From the NCBI RefSeq assembly GCF_007993035.1, contig NZ_VOOS01000002.1, positions 310,001 to 374,000 of the forward strand: a stretch of 64,000 nucleotides of DNA. The letters are read 5' to 3'. Position 1 is the stretch's first letter. Every line of letters starts with the position of its first letter. Positions 52,488 through 60,051 of this stretch are shown one piece after another. Source of the DNA: Vicingus serpentipes. GTDB taxonomy: Bacteria; Bacteroidota; Bacteroidia; Flavobacteriales_E; Vicingaceae. The notes beneath the pieces were generated by a model. The model was not told the origin of the DNA, did no database searches, and worked only from the letters and a program-made list of their open reading frames with translations. The translations under genes and the position numbers were made by a program.

Positions 52488-53393
52488 TTACTTTAAATGA
52501 ACCTCTTTAGTTATAATTTTAACAGATTGAGAACTTGGTGCAATAATTCTGTTGTTTTTTCTTGTATAAACTTCTATAAATTCAGCACCAAACAACAAAA
52601 TCATTGCTGAATAATAAACCCAAATCAACAACAACACCAATGAACCAGCTGCACCATAAGCTGTTCCAAAACTACTATTACCTAAATAAAAACTAATTAA
52701 ATATTTACCAATCATAAAAAGAATGGTCGCTAATAATGCTCCTCTTAATACATCTTTTATGCCAACTTTAGCATCTGGCAAAAATTTATAAACTGTAGTA
52801 AAAACGACAAAAACAATAATAGAAAAACTAACAGATTCTAACGCAAGAACAACTGTTGCACTTTTTTCATCTAAAATCTCAACTAAAAAATCGTTAAAAA
52901 CAACAACCAAAGTATCAACAGAAAGAGATACTAACATTAAAAAACCGATAGTAACAATCATTGCTATTGACAACAATCTATTTAAAATAAATTTTAAAGC
53001 TATTCTTTTTGGTTTGGGGCGTAATCCCCAAATTACATTTATTCCATCTTGTATGGATGCAAAAACAGAAGTCGAACCATATAATAAAGTTGAAACAGCA
53101 ATTGCAAATGCTACATAATTAAAATCAGCATTTTCAAGGTTTTGTATTATATCTTGAATTTGATTAGCAGATGATTCACCAACCAAAGTTTTGATTTGCT
53201 CATATAACTCCCCCTTCACCGTATTTTCTCCAAAAACAGAACCTGCAATTAAGATTACTCCAATTAAAATACCAGGTAATGAAAATATAGTAAAAAAAGC
53301 AATTGACCCACTATAATTTAATGAATTATCTACCACAAACTTAACAATCAACTCTTCGACAAAACTGTAAAATTGTTTTAACTTAGTTCTCAT
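52488..53393 (-). CDS. YihY/BrkB family membrane protein
   Basis: 301 residues with six hydrophobic helices. Family motifs are SGSIAFFTIFSLPGILIG near the start, YGSTSVFASIQDGINVIWG, and the C-terminal FGTAYGAAGSLVLLLIWVYYSAMILLFGAEF. The family was once called RNase BN in error and is now regarded as an uncharacterised inner-membrane protein. The gene stands alone between the transglycosylase and the zinc-ribbon gene. Confidence 0.92.
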   Translation of the reverse strand: MRTKLKQFYSFVEELIVKFVVDNSLNYSGSIAFFTIFSLPGILIGVILIAGSVFGENTVKGELYEQIKTLVGESSANQIQDIIQNLENADFNYVAFAIAVSTLLYGSTSVFASIQDGINVIWGLRPKPKRIALKFILNRLLSIAMIVTIGFLMLVSLSVDTLVVVFNDFLVEILDEKSATVVLALESVSFSIIVFVVFTTVYKFLPDAKVGIKDVLRGALLATILFMIGKYLISFYLGNSSFGTAYGAAGSLVLLLIWVYYSAMILLFGAEFIEVYTRKNNRIIAPSSQSVKIITKEVHLK

Positions 53394-53441
53394 ATTCCAA
53401 GATTAACGAAAGGGTTTATTTAAAAAAAGGACAATTATCAT

Positions 53442-53792
53442 TTAATCCTTTTTAACCAACATGTATTTATCATTTTCTAAAATTCGATACCCTTGATTAT
53501 AACAGAAATAATAAACATCATTGGTTTTTGTTTTGTAAACACTAGTTATCAACCCAAAATCGAACCCTTTGGAATCAAGCTGGTTTTTAGAAACTGTTCC
53601 TTTTTTATTTGGGTTTAACTCCTCTAATATTCGCCAGTTTTTTCTTAATTTATTATTAGTATTTCTAATTAAGTTTTTACTGTCTTTATTTATTTTATTG
53701 TTGTATGCATTACGACAATAGTCAGAACAAAACTTTTTATCAGCTCTTCCTACAAAAGATTCACCGCATTCTAAACAAGTTGGTTTACTCAT
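53442..53792 (-). CDS. Small protein with N-terminal zinc ribbon
   Basis: 116 residues from ATG 53792, chosen because it puts the zinc ribbon at the very start (MSKPTCLECGESFVGRADKK, then FCSDYCRNAY); an earlier in-frame codon at 53816 adds eight unlikely residues. The two Cys pairs (about C6/C9 and C22/C26) form a treble-clef or zinc-ribbon like those of DUF2116-type proteins. The rest is basic and Asn-rich with a beta-rich end. It may bind nucleic acid. It is divergent from ssb across 181 nt; TATATTTG (53821-53814) lies 21 nt upstream of its ATG. Confidence 0.75.
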   Translation of the reverse strand: MSKPTCLECGESFVGRADKKFCSDYCRNAYNNKINKDSKNLIRNTNNKLRKNWRILEELNPNKKGTVSKNQLDSKGFDFGLITSVYKTKTNDVYYFCYNQGYRILENDKYMLVKKD

Positions 53793-53813
53793 ATTTTTAA
53801 ATTTACATCTCAA

Positions 53814-53840
53814 CAAATATAAATAATTATTCGTTTACAA
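53814..53840 (-). promoter_or_regulatory. Likely promoter of the zinc-ribbon gene
   Basis: TATATTTG (53821-53814) matches TAnnTTTG exactly. A TTG (53840-53838) lies 16 nt further upstream, a little closer than the usual 19-20. It sits beside a run of ACAAA-type direct repeats (53837-53885). Confidence 0.4.
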
Positions 53841-53973
53841 ACGACTACAAATAATTACAAACAACAACAAACGAAAGCAAATAATTAATAACCGAATATT
53901 TTTTTGCATCTCTCTTTACTTTGCTTCATTAAATCTGAACAAATCAGGTTTACAAAACTAAAACTTATATACA

Positions 53974-54312
53974 ATGAGTACATTAAGAAACAAAGTACAA
54001 TTGATTGGTAACTTAGGAAACACACCTGAAATTATTAATTTAGAAAGTGGAAAAAAATTAGCTAAAATCTCACTAGCTACCAACGAAAGTTATAAAAACA
54101 ATAAAGGTGAATTAATTAAAGAAACACAATGGCACAACCTTTTAGCATGGGGAAAAACTGCTGATATTATTGAGAAACACTTACAAAAAGGAAATGAAAT
54201 TGCTATTGAAGGGAAATTAGTAAATAGAAGCTATGAAGATAAAAATGGAGAAAAGAAATACATCACTGAAATTGTAATTAATGAATTGTTGATGTTAGGT
54301 GGAAAAAATTAA
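53974..54312 (+). CDS. ssb: Single-stranded DNA-binding protein, short form
   Basis: 112 residues made only of the OB fold: LRNKVQLIGNLGNTPEII at the start, then KISLATNESYKN, TQWHNLLAWGKTADIIEKHL, and GKLVNRSYEDKNGEKKYITE. The flexible linker and acidic C-terminal tip that recruit partner proteins in housekeeping SSB are missing; the protein ends LLMLGGKN. It is probably a second SSB, as found in competence or other accessory roles, rather than the replication SSB. A strong bidirectional terminator follows. Divergent from the zinc-ribbon gene. Confidence 0.9.
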   Translation: MSTLRNKVQLIGNLGNTPEIINLESGKKLAKISLATNESYKNNKGELIKETQWHNLLAWGKTADIIEKHLQKGNEIAIEGKLVNRSYEDKNGEKKYITEIVINELLMLGGKN

Positions 54313-54324
54313 AAAATAAGGTTT

Positions 54325-54366
54325 TAAAAAAAATAGCTCTGATAATTATCAGAGCTATTTTTTTTA
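54325..54366. terminator. Bidirectional terminator between ssb and the Pmp3-like lipoprotein gene
   Basis: Perfect 24-nt palindrome (54334-54357) that begins TAGCTCTGATAA, flanked by an A run on the left and a T run on the right. It can end transcripts from both convergent genes, ssb (stop 54312) and the lipoprotein gene (stop 54381). Confidence 0.9.
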
Positions 54367-54380
54367 AAGTAAAAGTTTAT

Positions 54381-54971
54381 TTAAACTGAAACATCTGCAA
54401 ACATAACTAACATTGCAAATATAATTCCTGGAATCCAAAACAATAGAGTTAGCAATAAATCTACCCAAAAGTTAGCTGTAATAGCATCTTCATATAAATA
54501 AACTGCTAATGGTGGAATAAAAATTCCTAAAATAATAAGAACCACATCATCTACCTGCTTAGAATTTAAACTTATTTTATTAAAAGCATCATGCATGTCT
54601 CCTGCTTCATTATTATAAACCAAGAAGTTTTCTTCAATATTCCTATTATATTTATTCCAATTGCGCATTTCTTTAATCGCTGATTTAAGAGCCGACTTCT
54701 GAACTGATTTAGTTAAAGCTATTGGTGCATTAGCAGTTAAAGCTTGAGGTTGAACTATTGTATTTACTATTAAGTCTTCAGTCTTAAGTTGTTTTGTTGA
54801 AGCCAATTCTAATTCCTCTACTTTATCTTCATACTTCACTTTCTTTTCTTTAAAGTTCTTCAGGTATTTTCTTTTAGAAAAAGAACCCAAAACATCACTC
54901 TCTGAGCTACACGAAACTAAAAATAAACTGGCAACAAAAATTGCTACAGTTGCTAAAATCATTTTTTTCAT
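54381..54971 (-). CDS. Lipoprotein with C-terminal Pmp3/YqaE-like membrane domain
   Basis: 196 residues. A signal peptide with lipobox LFLVSC (Cys21) is followed by a charged helical part (30-140; KNFKEKKVKYEDKVEELELA). The last 55 residues fit the Pmp3/YqaE (UPF0057) family: ILGIFIPPLAVYLYEDA and FWVDLLLTLLFWIPGIIFAM, two hydrophobic helices. Pmp3 proteins are normally about 50 residues and linked to membrane potential and stress. Fusion to a lipoprotein-type N-terminus is common in Bacteroidota but functionally unclear. Topology is odd: a lipid anchor at one end and two helices at the other. Convergent with ssb across the shared terminator. Confidence 0.82.
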   Translation of the reverse strand: MKKMILATVAIFVASLFLVSCSSESDVLGSFSKRKYLKNFKEKKVKYEDKVEELELASTKQLKTEDLIVNTIVQPQALTANAPIALTKSVQKSALKSAIKEMRNWNKYNRNIEENFLVYNNEAGDMHDAFNKISLNSKQVDDVVLIILGIFIPPLAVYLYEDAITANFWVDLLLTLLFWIPGIIFAMLVMFADVSV

Positions 54972-55072
54972 ATTTAATATGGTTTTATAAGTTTATCCAA
55001 ACTTAATCCTCTTTCTATCAAAAAATATAGACACTTCTTTTATCTTATCAACAAAAACAACTTAAAAAAATT

Positions 55073-55080
55073 TACTTTTG
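55073..55080 (+). promoter_or_regulatory. -7 element directly before prfC
   Basis: TACTTTTG, an exact TAnnTTTG match, ends 7 nt before the prfC ATG at 55088. Transcription from it would begin at or next to the start codon, giving a leaderless or nearly leaderless mRNA. No TTG stands at the usual upstream distance. Confidence 0.5.
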
Positions 55081-55087
55081 CGGCATT

Positions 55088-56683
55088 ATGAGTTTAACAG
55101 AAGAAATAAACAAGAGAAGAACCTTTGGCATCATTTCTCACCCTGATGCAGGTAAAACAACTTTAACTGAAAAACTGCTACTTTTTGGTGGTGCAATTCA
55201 GTCAGCAGGTGCTGTAAAATCTAATAAGATTAAAAAAACAGCTACTTCTGATTTTATGGAAATTGAAAAGCAAAGAGGTATTTCTGTTGCAACCTCTGTT
55301 ATGGCTTTTAATTACAAAGGCACTAAAATAAATATATTAGATACTCCTGGACATAAAGATTTTGCTGAAGATACCTATAGGACTCTAACTGCTGTAGATA
55401 GTGTAATATTAGTAATTGATTGTGCTAATGGTGTTGAAGCTCAAACAAAAAAATTAATGGAAGTTTGTAGAATGCGTAACACTCCTGTTATTGTATTCAT
55501 TAACAAAATGGACCGTGAAGGACAAGACCCATTTGATTTGCTTGACGAAATTGAAGATATTCTAAAAATAAAAGTACGTCCACTAAGTTGGCCAATAGGA
55601 ATTGGAGCAACTTTTAAAGGGGTTTACAATATGTTTGAAAAACACCTAAACCTTTTTGATGCAAGCAAAACTAAACTAGCTCGTGATATTGTATCAATAT
55701 CAGATTTAAATGATAGCGCTCTAGACACACAAATCGGAGAAACTCCAGCTAATAAACTTAGAGAAGATATTGAATTAATTGAAGGTGTTTATGAAGAGTT
55801 TAATGAACAACAATACCTAGACGGAACATTAGCTCCTGTATTCTTTGGTAGTGCTTTAAATAATTTTGGTGTACAAGAATTGTTGGATGCATTTATAAAA
55901 ATTGCTCCTTTTCCAAGAAGTAGAACTACAGATGTTAGAGAAATAGCTCCAACAGAAGATAACTTTTCAGGTTTTGTATTTAAAATACATGCTAACTTAG
56001 ACCCTAATCACAGAGATAGAATTGCATTCTTACGTATTTGCTCTGGAAAATTTGAGCGAAATAAATTTTATCAGCACATTAGAAATAATAAAAAACTAAA
56101 GTTCAGTAACCCAACCAGCTTTATGGCTCAAGACAAAAGTGTAATTGACGAAGCTTTTCCTGGAGATGTTATTGGACTTTATGATTCTGGTAACTTTAAA
56201 ATCGGTGATACGCTAACTGAAGGTGAAATAATGAATTTTCAAGGAATACCTAGTTTTTCTCCTGAAATTTTCAAAGAATTGATTAATAAAGACCCTATGA
56301 AATCTAAGCAATTAGAGAAAGGGATTAACCAATTAACAGATGAAGGTGTTGCTCAATTATTTACTCAACAGCCTGGTAATCGTAAAATTATAGGAACAGT
56401 TGGCGAACTTCAGTTTGAAGTAATTCAATACCGCCTTAAGCATGAATATGGTGCTTCTGCCGATTTTATGGCCAAAAACTTTTACAAAGCTTGCTGGATG
56501 ACATCTGATGATGATTCAAAAATTGAGGATTTTGTAAAACGAAAAGCACAGTACATTGCTGAAGATAAAGATGGGAATTTGGTTTTCTTAGCTCAAACAC
56601 AATTTTTATTACAAAGTGCTCAAGCAGATTACCCTGAAATTACGTTCCATACTACATCAGAGTTTAAAAGAGAAACTGTTTAA
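55088..56683 (+). CDS. prfC: Peptide chain release factor 3
   Basis: 531 residues, the normal RF3 length. GTPase motifs are [15 protein letters not shown] (G1), the switch region [28 protein letters not shown] (G3) and [15 protein letters not shown] (G4). Domains II and III follow, with [16 protein letters not shown] and the RF3-specific [19 protein letters not shown]. It promotes release of RF1/RF2 from the ribosome after termination. Its stop overlaps the convergent hydrolase gene by 4 nt. Confidence 0.97.
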   Translation: MSLTEEINKRRTFGIISHPDAGKTTLTEKLLLFGGAIQSAGAVKSNKIKKTATSDFMEIEKQRGISVATSVMAFNYKGTKINILDTPGHKDFAEDTYRTLTAVDSVILVIDCANGVEAQTKKLMEVCRMRNTPVIVFINKMDREGQDPFDLLDEIEDILKIKVRPLSWPIGIGATFKGVYNMFEKHLNLFDASKTKLARDIVSISDLNDSALDTQIGETPANKLREDIELIEGVYEEFNEQQYLDGTLAPVFFGSALNNFGVQELLDAFIKIAPFPRSRTTDVREIAPTEDNFSGFVFKIHANLDPNHRDRIAFLRICSGKFERNKFYQHIRNNKKLKFSNPTSFMAQDKSVIDEAFPGDVIGLYDSGNFKIGDTLTEGEIMNFQGIPSFSPEIFKELINKDPMKSKQLEKGINQLTDEGVAQLFTQQPGNRKIIGTVGELQFEVIQYRLKHEYGASADFMAKNFYKACWMTSDDDSKIEDFVKRKAQYIAEDKDGNLVFLAQTQFLLQSAQADYPEITFHTTSEFKRETV

Positions 56684-57477
56684 TCTAAAATCTCATCCAT
56701 TTTTTCGTGATAATAATGGAAGGTATTTAAATCGTTATGCGAACCATTTTCTATTGTAAATAACTTTATATTTTCTGATAGTTTTTCTAACCTTAAACTA
56801 GAATTATAAGGTACAGTTTTGTCTTCAGTTCCATGAAATAAATATATTGGTTGGCTTAATTCAGGCAGCAATTTATCATTCTTAAATTGATAATGTAATA
56901 AAATAGAATTAGGTAAATAAGGGTAGTGAAACTTAGAAACATCGTAAAAATTATAATATGGTGTTTCTAAAATTAACAGTTGAGGATTATTTTCATGAGC
57001 TAATTTTGTTGCGATGCCAGTTCCCAATGAGATTCCAAAAATGATAATGTTTTTTTCAGCATAATCGTGTAATAACTTTTTGTAAATCATTACAGCATCG
57101 TTATACAACATTTTCTCATTTTTAATTTTCCCTGTACTTTTACCAAACCCTCTATAATCATACATCAGAACATCATACCCCCTACTTGTAAAATCAATAG
57201 CTTTAGTTCCCCATAGCTCCAAATTACCAGCATTACCGTGATGATAATAAATAACACCCTTTGAATTTTCAACTTCAAATAATAGTGCATTTAGTTTTTC
57301 TCCATCTTCGGTTGTATAGGTTAATTCAGAGAAAGGAACATCAAATTTAAATTGACACTTGTCTGATAATTTTTCTGGGTAAAAAATTAACCTTTCTTGA
57401 AAAATATATAAAGCAATTCCCAAACCAATTAACACTGCTGGCAAAATAATTGCTATATATATTAAAAAATTAGGCAC
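56680..57477 (-). CDS. Alpha/beta hydrolase, membrane-anchored
   Basis: 265 residues from a GTG start. One N-terminal helix (2-26) anchors it, followed by [12 protein letters not shown] as in the BEM46/YfhR group. The oxyanion region is [14 protein letters not shown], the nucleophile elbow [11 protein letters not shown] (Ser), the Asp lies in [13 protein letters not shown] and the His in [11 protein letters not shown]. The triad is complete, so it is probably an active esterase or lipase of unknown substrate. Divergent from the thioredoxin-fold gene. Confidence 0.88.
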   Translation of the reverse strand: MPNFLIYIAIILPAVLIGLGIALYIFQERLIFYPEKLSDKCQFKFDVPFSELTYTTEDGEKLNALLFEVENSKGVIYYHHGNAGNLELWGTKAIDFTSRGYDVLMYDYRGFGKSTGKIKNEKMLYNDAVMIYKKLLHDYAEKNIIIFGISLGTGIATKLAHENNPQLLILETPYYNFYDVSKFHYPYLPNSILLHYQFKNDKLLPELSQPIYLFHGTEDKTVPYNSSLRLEKLSENIKLFTIENGSHNDLNTFHYYHEKMDEILD

Positions 57478-57529
57478 GTTAAAAGAATGTTAAAATCAAC
57501 TCGATGTCAGTAAACATAGAATATAATAT

Positions 57530-57537
57530 TAAATTTG
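57530..57537 (+). promoter_or_regulatory. -7 element before the thioredoxin-fold gene
   Basis: TAAATTTG, an exact TAnnTTTG match, 23 nt upstream of the ATG at 57561. Because it lies inside the alternative upstream reading, it supports 57561 as the true start. The -33 region is poor. Confidence 0.4.
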
Positions 57538-57560
57538 AATATCAATTTTTTTCTAAAATT

Positions 57561-59021
57561 ATGAAGAAACTCTTAGCTATACTATTCATTTTCAGTTTTT
57601 GTTCTGCAACTTTTGCAGGAAATGAAGGATACAAAATTAAAATAAAAATTAATGGGCTTAAAGATACCACTTGCTACTTAGGTAATTATTATGGAAACAA
57701 ACAGTATTACAAAGATACAGCAAGAGTTGATGGAAATGGAGTTTGTGTTTTTGAAGGTGAAGAATCTCTTCCAGGAGGTATTTACACTTTGATTTATAAC
57801 AATACAATGCTGTTTGAAATCATAGTTAATGAGCCTGTAATAGAATTAGAAACTGATACAACGAATTATGTAAAAAAATTGGTTGTAAAAAAATCAGCTG
57901 AAAACAAGTTATTTTATGAGCATTTGTTTTTTATAACTGAAAAGCAACGATCAATTCAGTTGTTACAAGGTAAAATGGAAAAAGCTGATGAAGATGGTAA
58001 AAAGAAATTAAGGGAAGATATAACTGCAATAAGTAATGAAATCAAAGATTTTAGATTAGGAATAATAGAAAAAAATCCAAACACACTTGTTGCCTCAATC
58101 TTCAATGCTATGAAAGAGCCTGAAGTTCCAAATTTTGAAACAGAAAAAAATGACTCTATTGTTCGTTATCTTCAATACAAATACATAAAAGATAATTACT
58201 GGGATGGTTTTGATTTTAGTGATGAAAGATTAATTAGAACACCTATTTATCATAACAAATTAGATAGGTATTTAAATAAAATTGTTTTTCAACGTCCGGA
58301 TTCTATCAACAAAGAAGCTGATTGGATTTTAAAACAAACAAAGCCAGAAACTGAACTTTTTAAGTACACTGTACATTATGTTACAAATACTTTTGAGAAG
58401 TCAAAAATAATGGGAATGGATGCTGTTTTTGTTCATATGGCTCAAAATTACTACACCCATGAACTTGCTTTTTGGGTTGATTCTGCTCAAGTTGAAAAAA
58501 TACAAGATAGAGCTAAAGCTTTGGCTCCTCTATTAGTTGGAAAAGTAACTCCAAATCTAAAATTATTGGATACAGCATCTGTTAATTGGGTAAACCTTCA
58601 CAAACTTGAAGCTGATTATACAATATTAGTTTTTTGGGATCCTGAGTGTGGACATTGTAAAAAAGAACTTCCTAAAATGGCTGAATATTATGAAACCATT
58701 AGAGATCAAAACATATTAGTTTATGCTGTTAGCTCTGACCATAATGATGCATGGAAAAAATTTATTAGAGATAATAAAATGGATTTTATAAATGTTGCTG
58801 TTCCTCAAGAAGTTTATAAAGATCAACAAAAAGTGAATGAATATGTACTTACAGGAAAAACAGATGTGGCTAGTTTAAACTATAGCGCAACATATGACAT
58901 TTATAGCACACCTCAAGTATACTTATTAGATAAGGATAAAAAAATAATTGGTAAAAAATTAGATACAGATTTACTTAAACAAGTATTTGAAAATCAATAC
59001 AACATTAAAGGTAAAGAATGA
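57561..59021 (+). CDS. Thioredoxin-fold redox protein with DUF4369/DUF5106-like N-terminal part
   Basis: 486 residues from ATG 57561, which gives a signal peptide MKKLLAILFIFSFCSATFAG; an in-frame ATG at 57504 adds 19 residues that spoil it. The N-terminal beta domain (about 22-110) resembles DUF4369. A helical middle (about 120-320) resembles DUF5106. The C-terminal thioredoxin domain has the active site FWDPECGHCKKELP (C363, C366) and the cis-Pro in YSTPQVYLLDKD. Periplasmic thiol-disulfide exchange, as in TlpA/ResA relatives, is likely. The SCO gene overlaps its stop (ATGA), suggesting joint work on cytochrome oxidase or copper-thiol chemistry. Confidence 0.87.
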   Translation: MKKLLAILFIFSFCSATFAGNEGYKIKIKINGLKDTTCYLGNYYGNKQYYKDTARVDGNGVCVFEGEESLPGGIYTLIYNNTMLFEIIVNEPVIELETDTTNYVKKLVVKKSAENKLFYEHLFFITEKQRSIQLLQGKMEKADEDGKKKLREDITAISNEIKDFRLGIIEKNPNTLVASIFNAMKEPEVPNFETEKNDSIVRYLQYKYIKDNYWDGFDFSDERLIRTPIYHNKLDRYLNKIVFQRPDSINKEADWILKQTKPETELFKYTVHYVTNTFEKSKIMGMDAVFVHMAQNYYTHELAFWVDSAQVEKIQDRAKALAPLLVGKVTPNLKLLDTASVNWVNLHKLEADYTILVFWDPECGHCKKELPKMAEYYETIRDQNILVYAVSSDHNDAWKKFIRDNKMDFINVAVPQEVYKDQQKVNEYVLTGKTDVASLNYSATYDIYSTPQVYLLDKDKKIIGKKLDTDLLKQVFENQYNIKGKE

Positions 59022-59665
59022 AAAGATTAATACCAGCTCTAATTATAACAGTTATCGGAATTGGAGTTGCTTATTTTATGATAACAGATAACAAGTCTTT
59101 ACCAATTTACAATCCTTCTGATATTAACCCGAAATTAGTTGATGAATCTGTTCAAGGTGTTACTCAATTACATCGTGTTGGTAATTTTAACTTAATTGAC
59201 CAAGAAGGAAAATCTCTTACCGAAAAACAGTTTCAAAATAAAATATATGTTACTGATTTCTTTTTTGTTACCTGCCCTACCATTTGCCCTAAAATGGCAA
59301 CACAAATGAACAGAGTTTATGATGAATTTGTTAAAAATCCAGATATTCTTTTTCTATCGCATACAGTAATGCCTGAAAAAGATTCTGTTCCCGTTTTATT
59401 AGAATATGCTCAAAAATTAAAAGTTGATAACACTAAATGGAAATTTGTTACCGGAGATAAAAAAGACATTTACAATCTTGCCAGAAAAACATATTTTGCA
59501 GCAATTACAGAAGGAGACGGTGGTATCGATGACTTTATTCATACTGAGAATTTTATTCTTGTAGATAAAGAAAAACGATTAAGAGGTTTTTATGATGGAA
59601 CATCTGAAAAAGACATCGACAGACTAATTGCTGATATTTATACGTTATTAAGAGAATATGAATAA
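59018..59665 (+). CDS. SCO family copper/redox protein
   Basis: 215 residues. One N-terminal helix (about 5-22) anchors it. The copper motif FFFVTCPTICPKM gives C86 and C90, and the third ligand His is in DDFIHTENFILVD. The fold is thioredoxin-like (GNFNLIDQEGKSLTEKQFQN). SCO proteins deliver copper to the CuA site of cytochrome c oxidase or reduce its thiols. Its ATG lies in the stop of the thioredoxin-fold gene (4-nt overlap), so the two are coupled. Confidence 0.94.
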   Translation: MKRLIPALIITVIGIGVAYFMITDNKSLPIYNPSDINPKLVDESVQGVTQLHRVGNFNLIDQEGKSLTEKQFQNKIYVTDFFFVTCPTICPKMATQMNRVYDEFVKNPDILFLSHTVMPEKDSVPVLLEYAQKLKVDNTKWKFVTGDKKDIYNLARKTYFAAITEGDGGIDDFIHTENFILVDKEKRLRGFYDGTSEKDIDRLIADIYTLLREYE

Positions 59666-59694
59666 ATAATTTTACTTTCGTTTGTCTTAAAATA

Positions 59695-60048
59695 ATGTTT
59701 ATGCGTTTAATCAAAATACTCTTTATACCAGCACTTTTCTTTATTCTATTTTCATGTAACCCTAAAATAGACCAAAGTTCAATGTTTAATGGTAGAGCCC
59801 ATAAAACAAAGAAAAAAGGGATCTATGATGCTGGATTAAACAGAAGAGTACCTATTAGCATTCAAACTGCAAAAGATATTGATAAGCTAAGTAAGCATGA
59901 CGATAATCCTAAAAAGGCAGCAAAATTAGCTGAGAAAGAAATAGAAAAAAAGAAACGAGCTTCACAAAAAGCCAGAGAAAAGCACAATAGAAAAAGAAGA
60001 GTAAAAGTTAAAACCACAAAAGGCAGACCTAGTGGTGGTGGATCATAA
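59695..60048 (+). CDS. Small basic lipoprotein of unknown function
   Basis: 117 residues; a second ATG two codons on is also possible. The lipobox is FFILFSC (Cys21). The remaining part is very basic and helical with no recognised domain (EKEIEKKKRASQKAREKHNR). TACTTTCG (59673-59680), a near match to TAnnTTTG, lies 14 nt before the ATG, so it may have its own promoter despite the short gap to the SCO gene. It could interact with anionic cell-wall or membrane surfaces, but this is a guess from charge. Converges with the HD hydrolase gene, 3 nt apart. Confidence 0.65.
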   Translation: MFMRLIKILFIPALFFILFSCNPKIDQSSMFNGRAHKTKKKGIYDAGLNRRVPISIQTAKDIDKLSKHDDNPKKAAKLAEKEIEKKKRASQKAREKHNRKRRVKVKTTKGRPSGGGS

Positions 60049-60051
60049 TCC

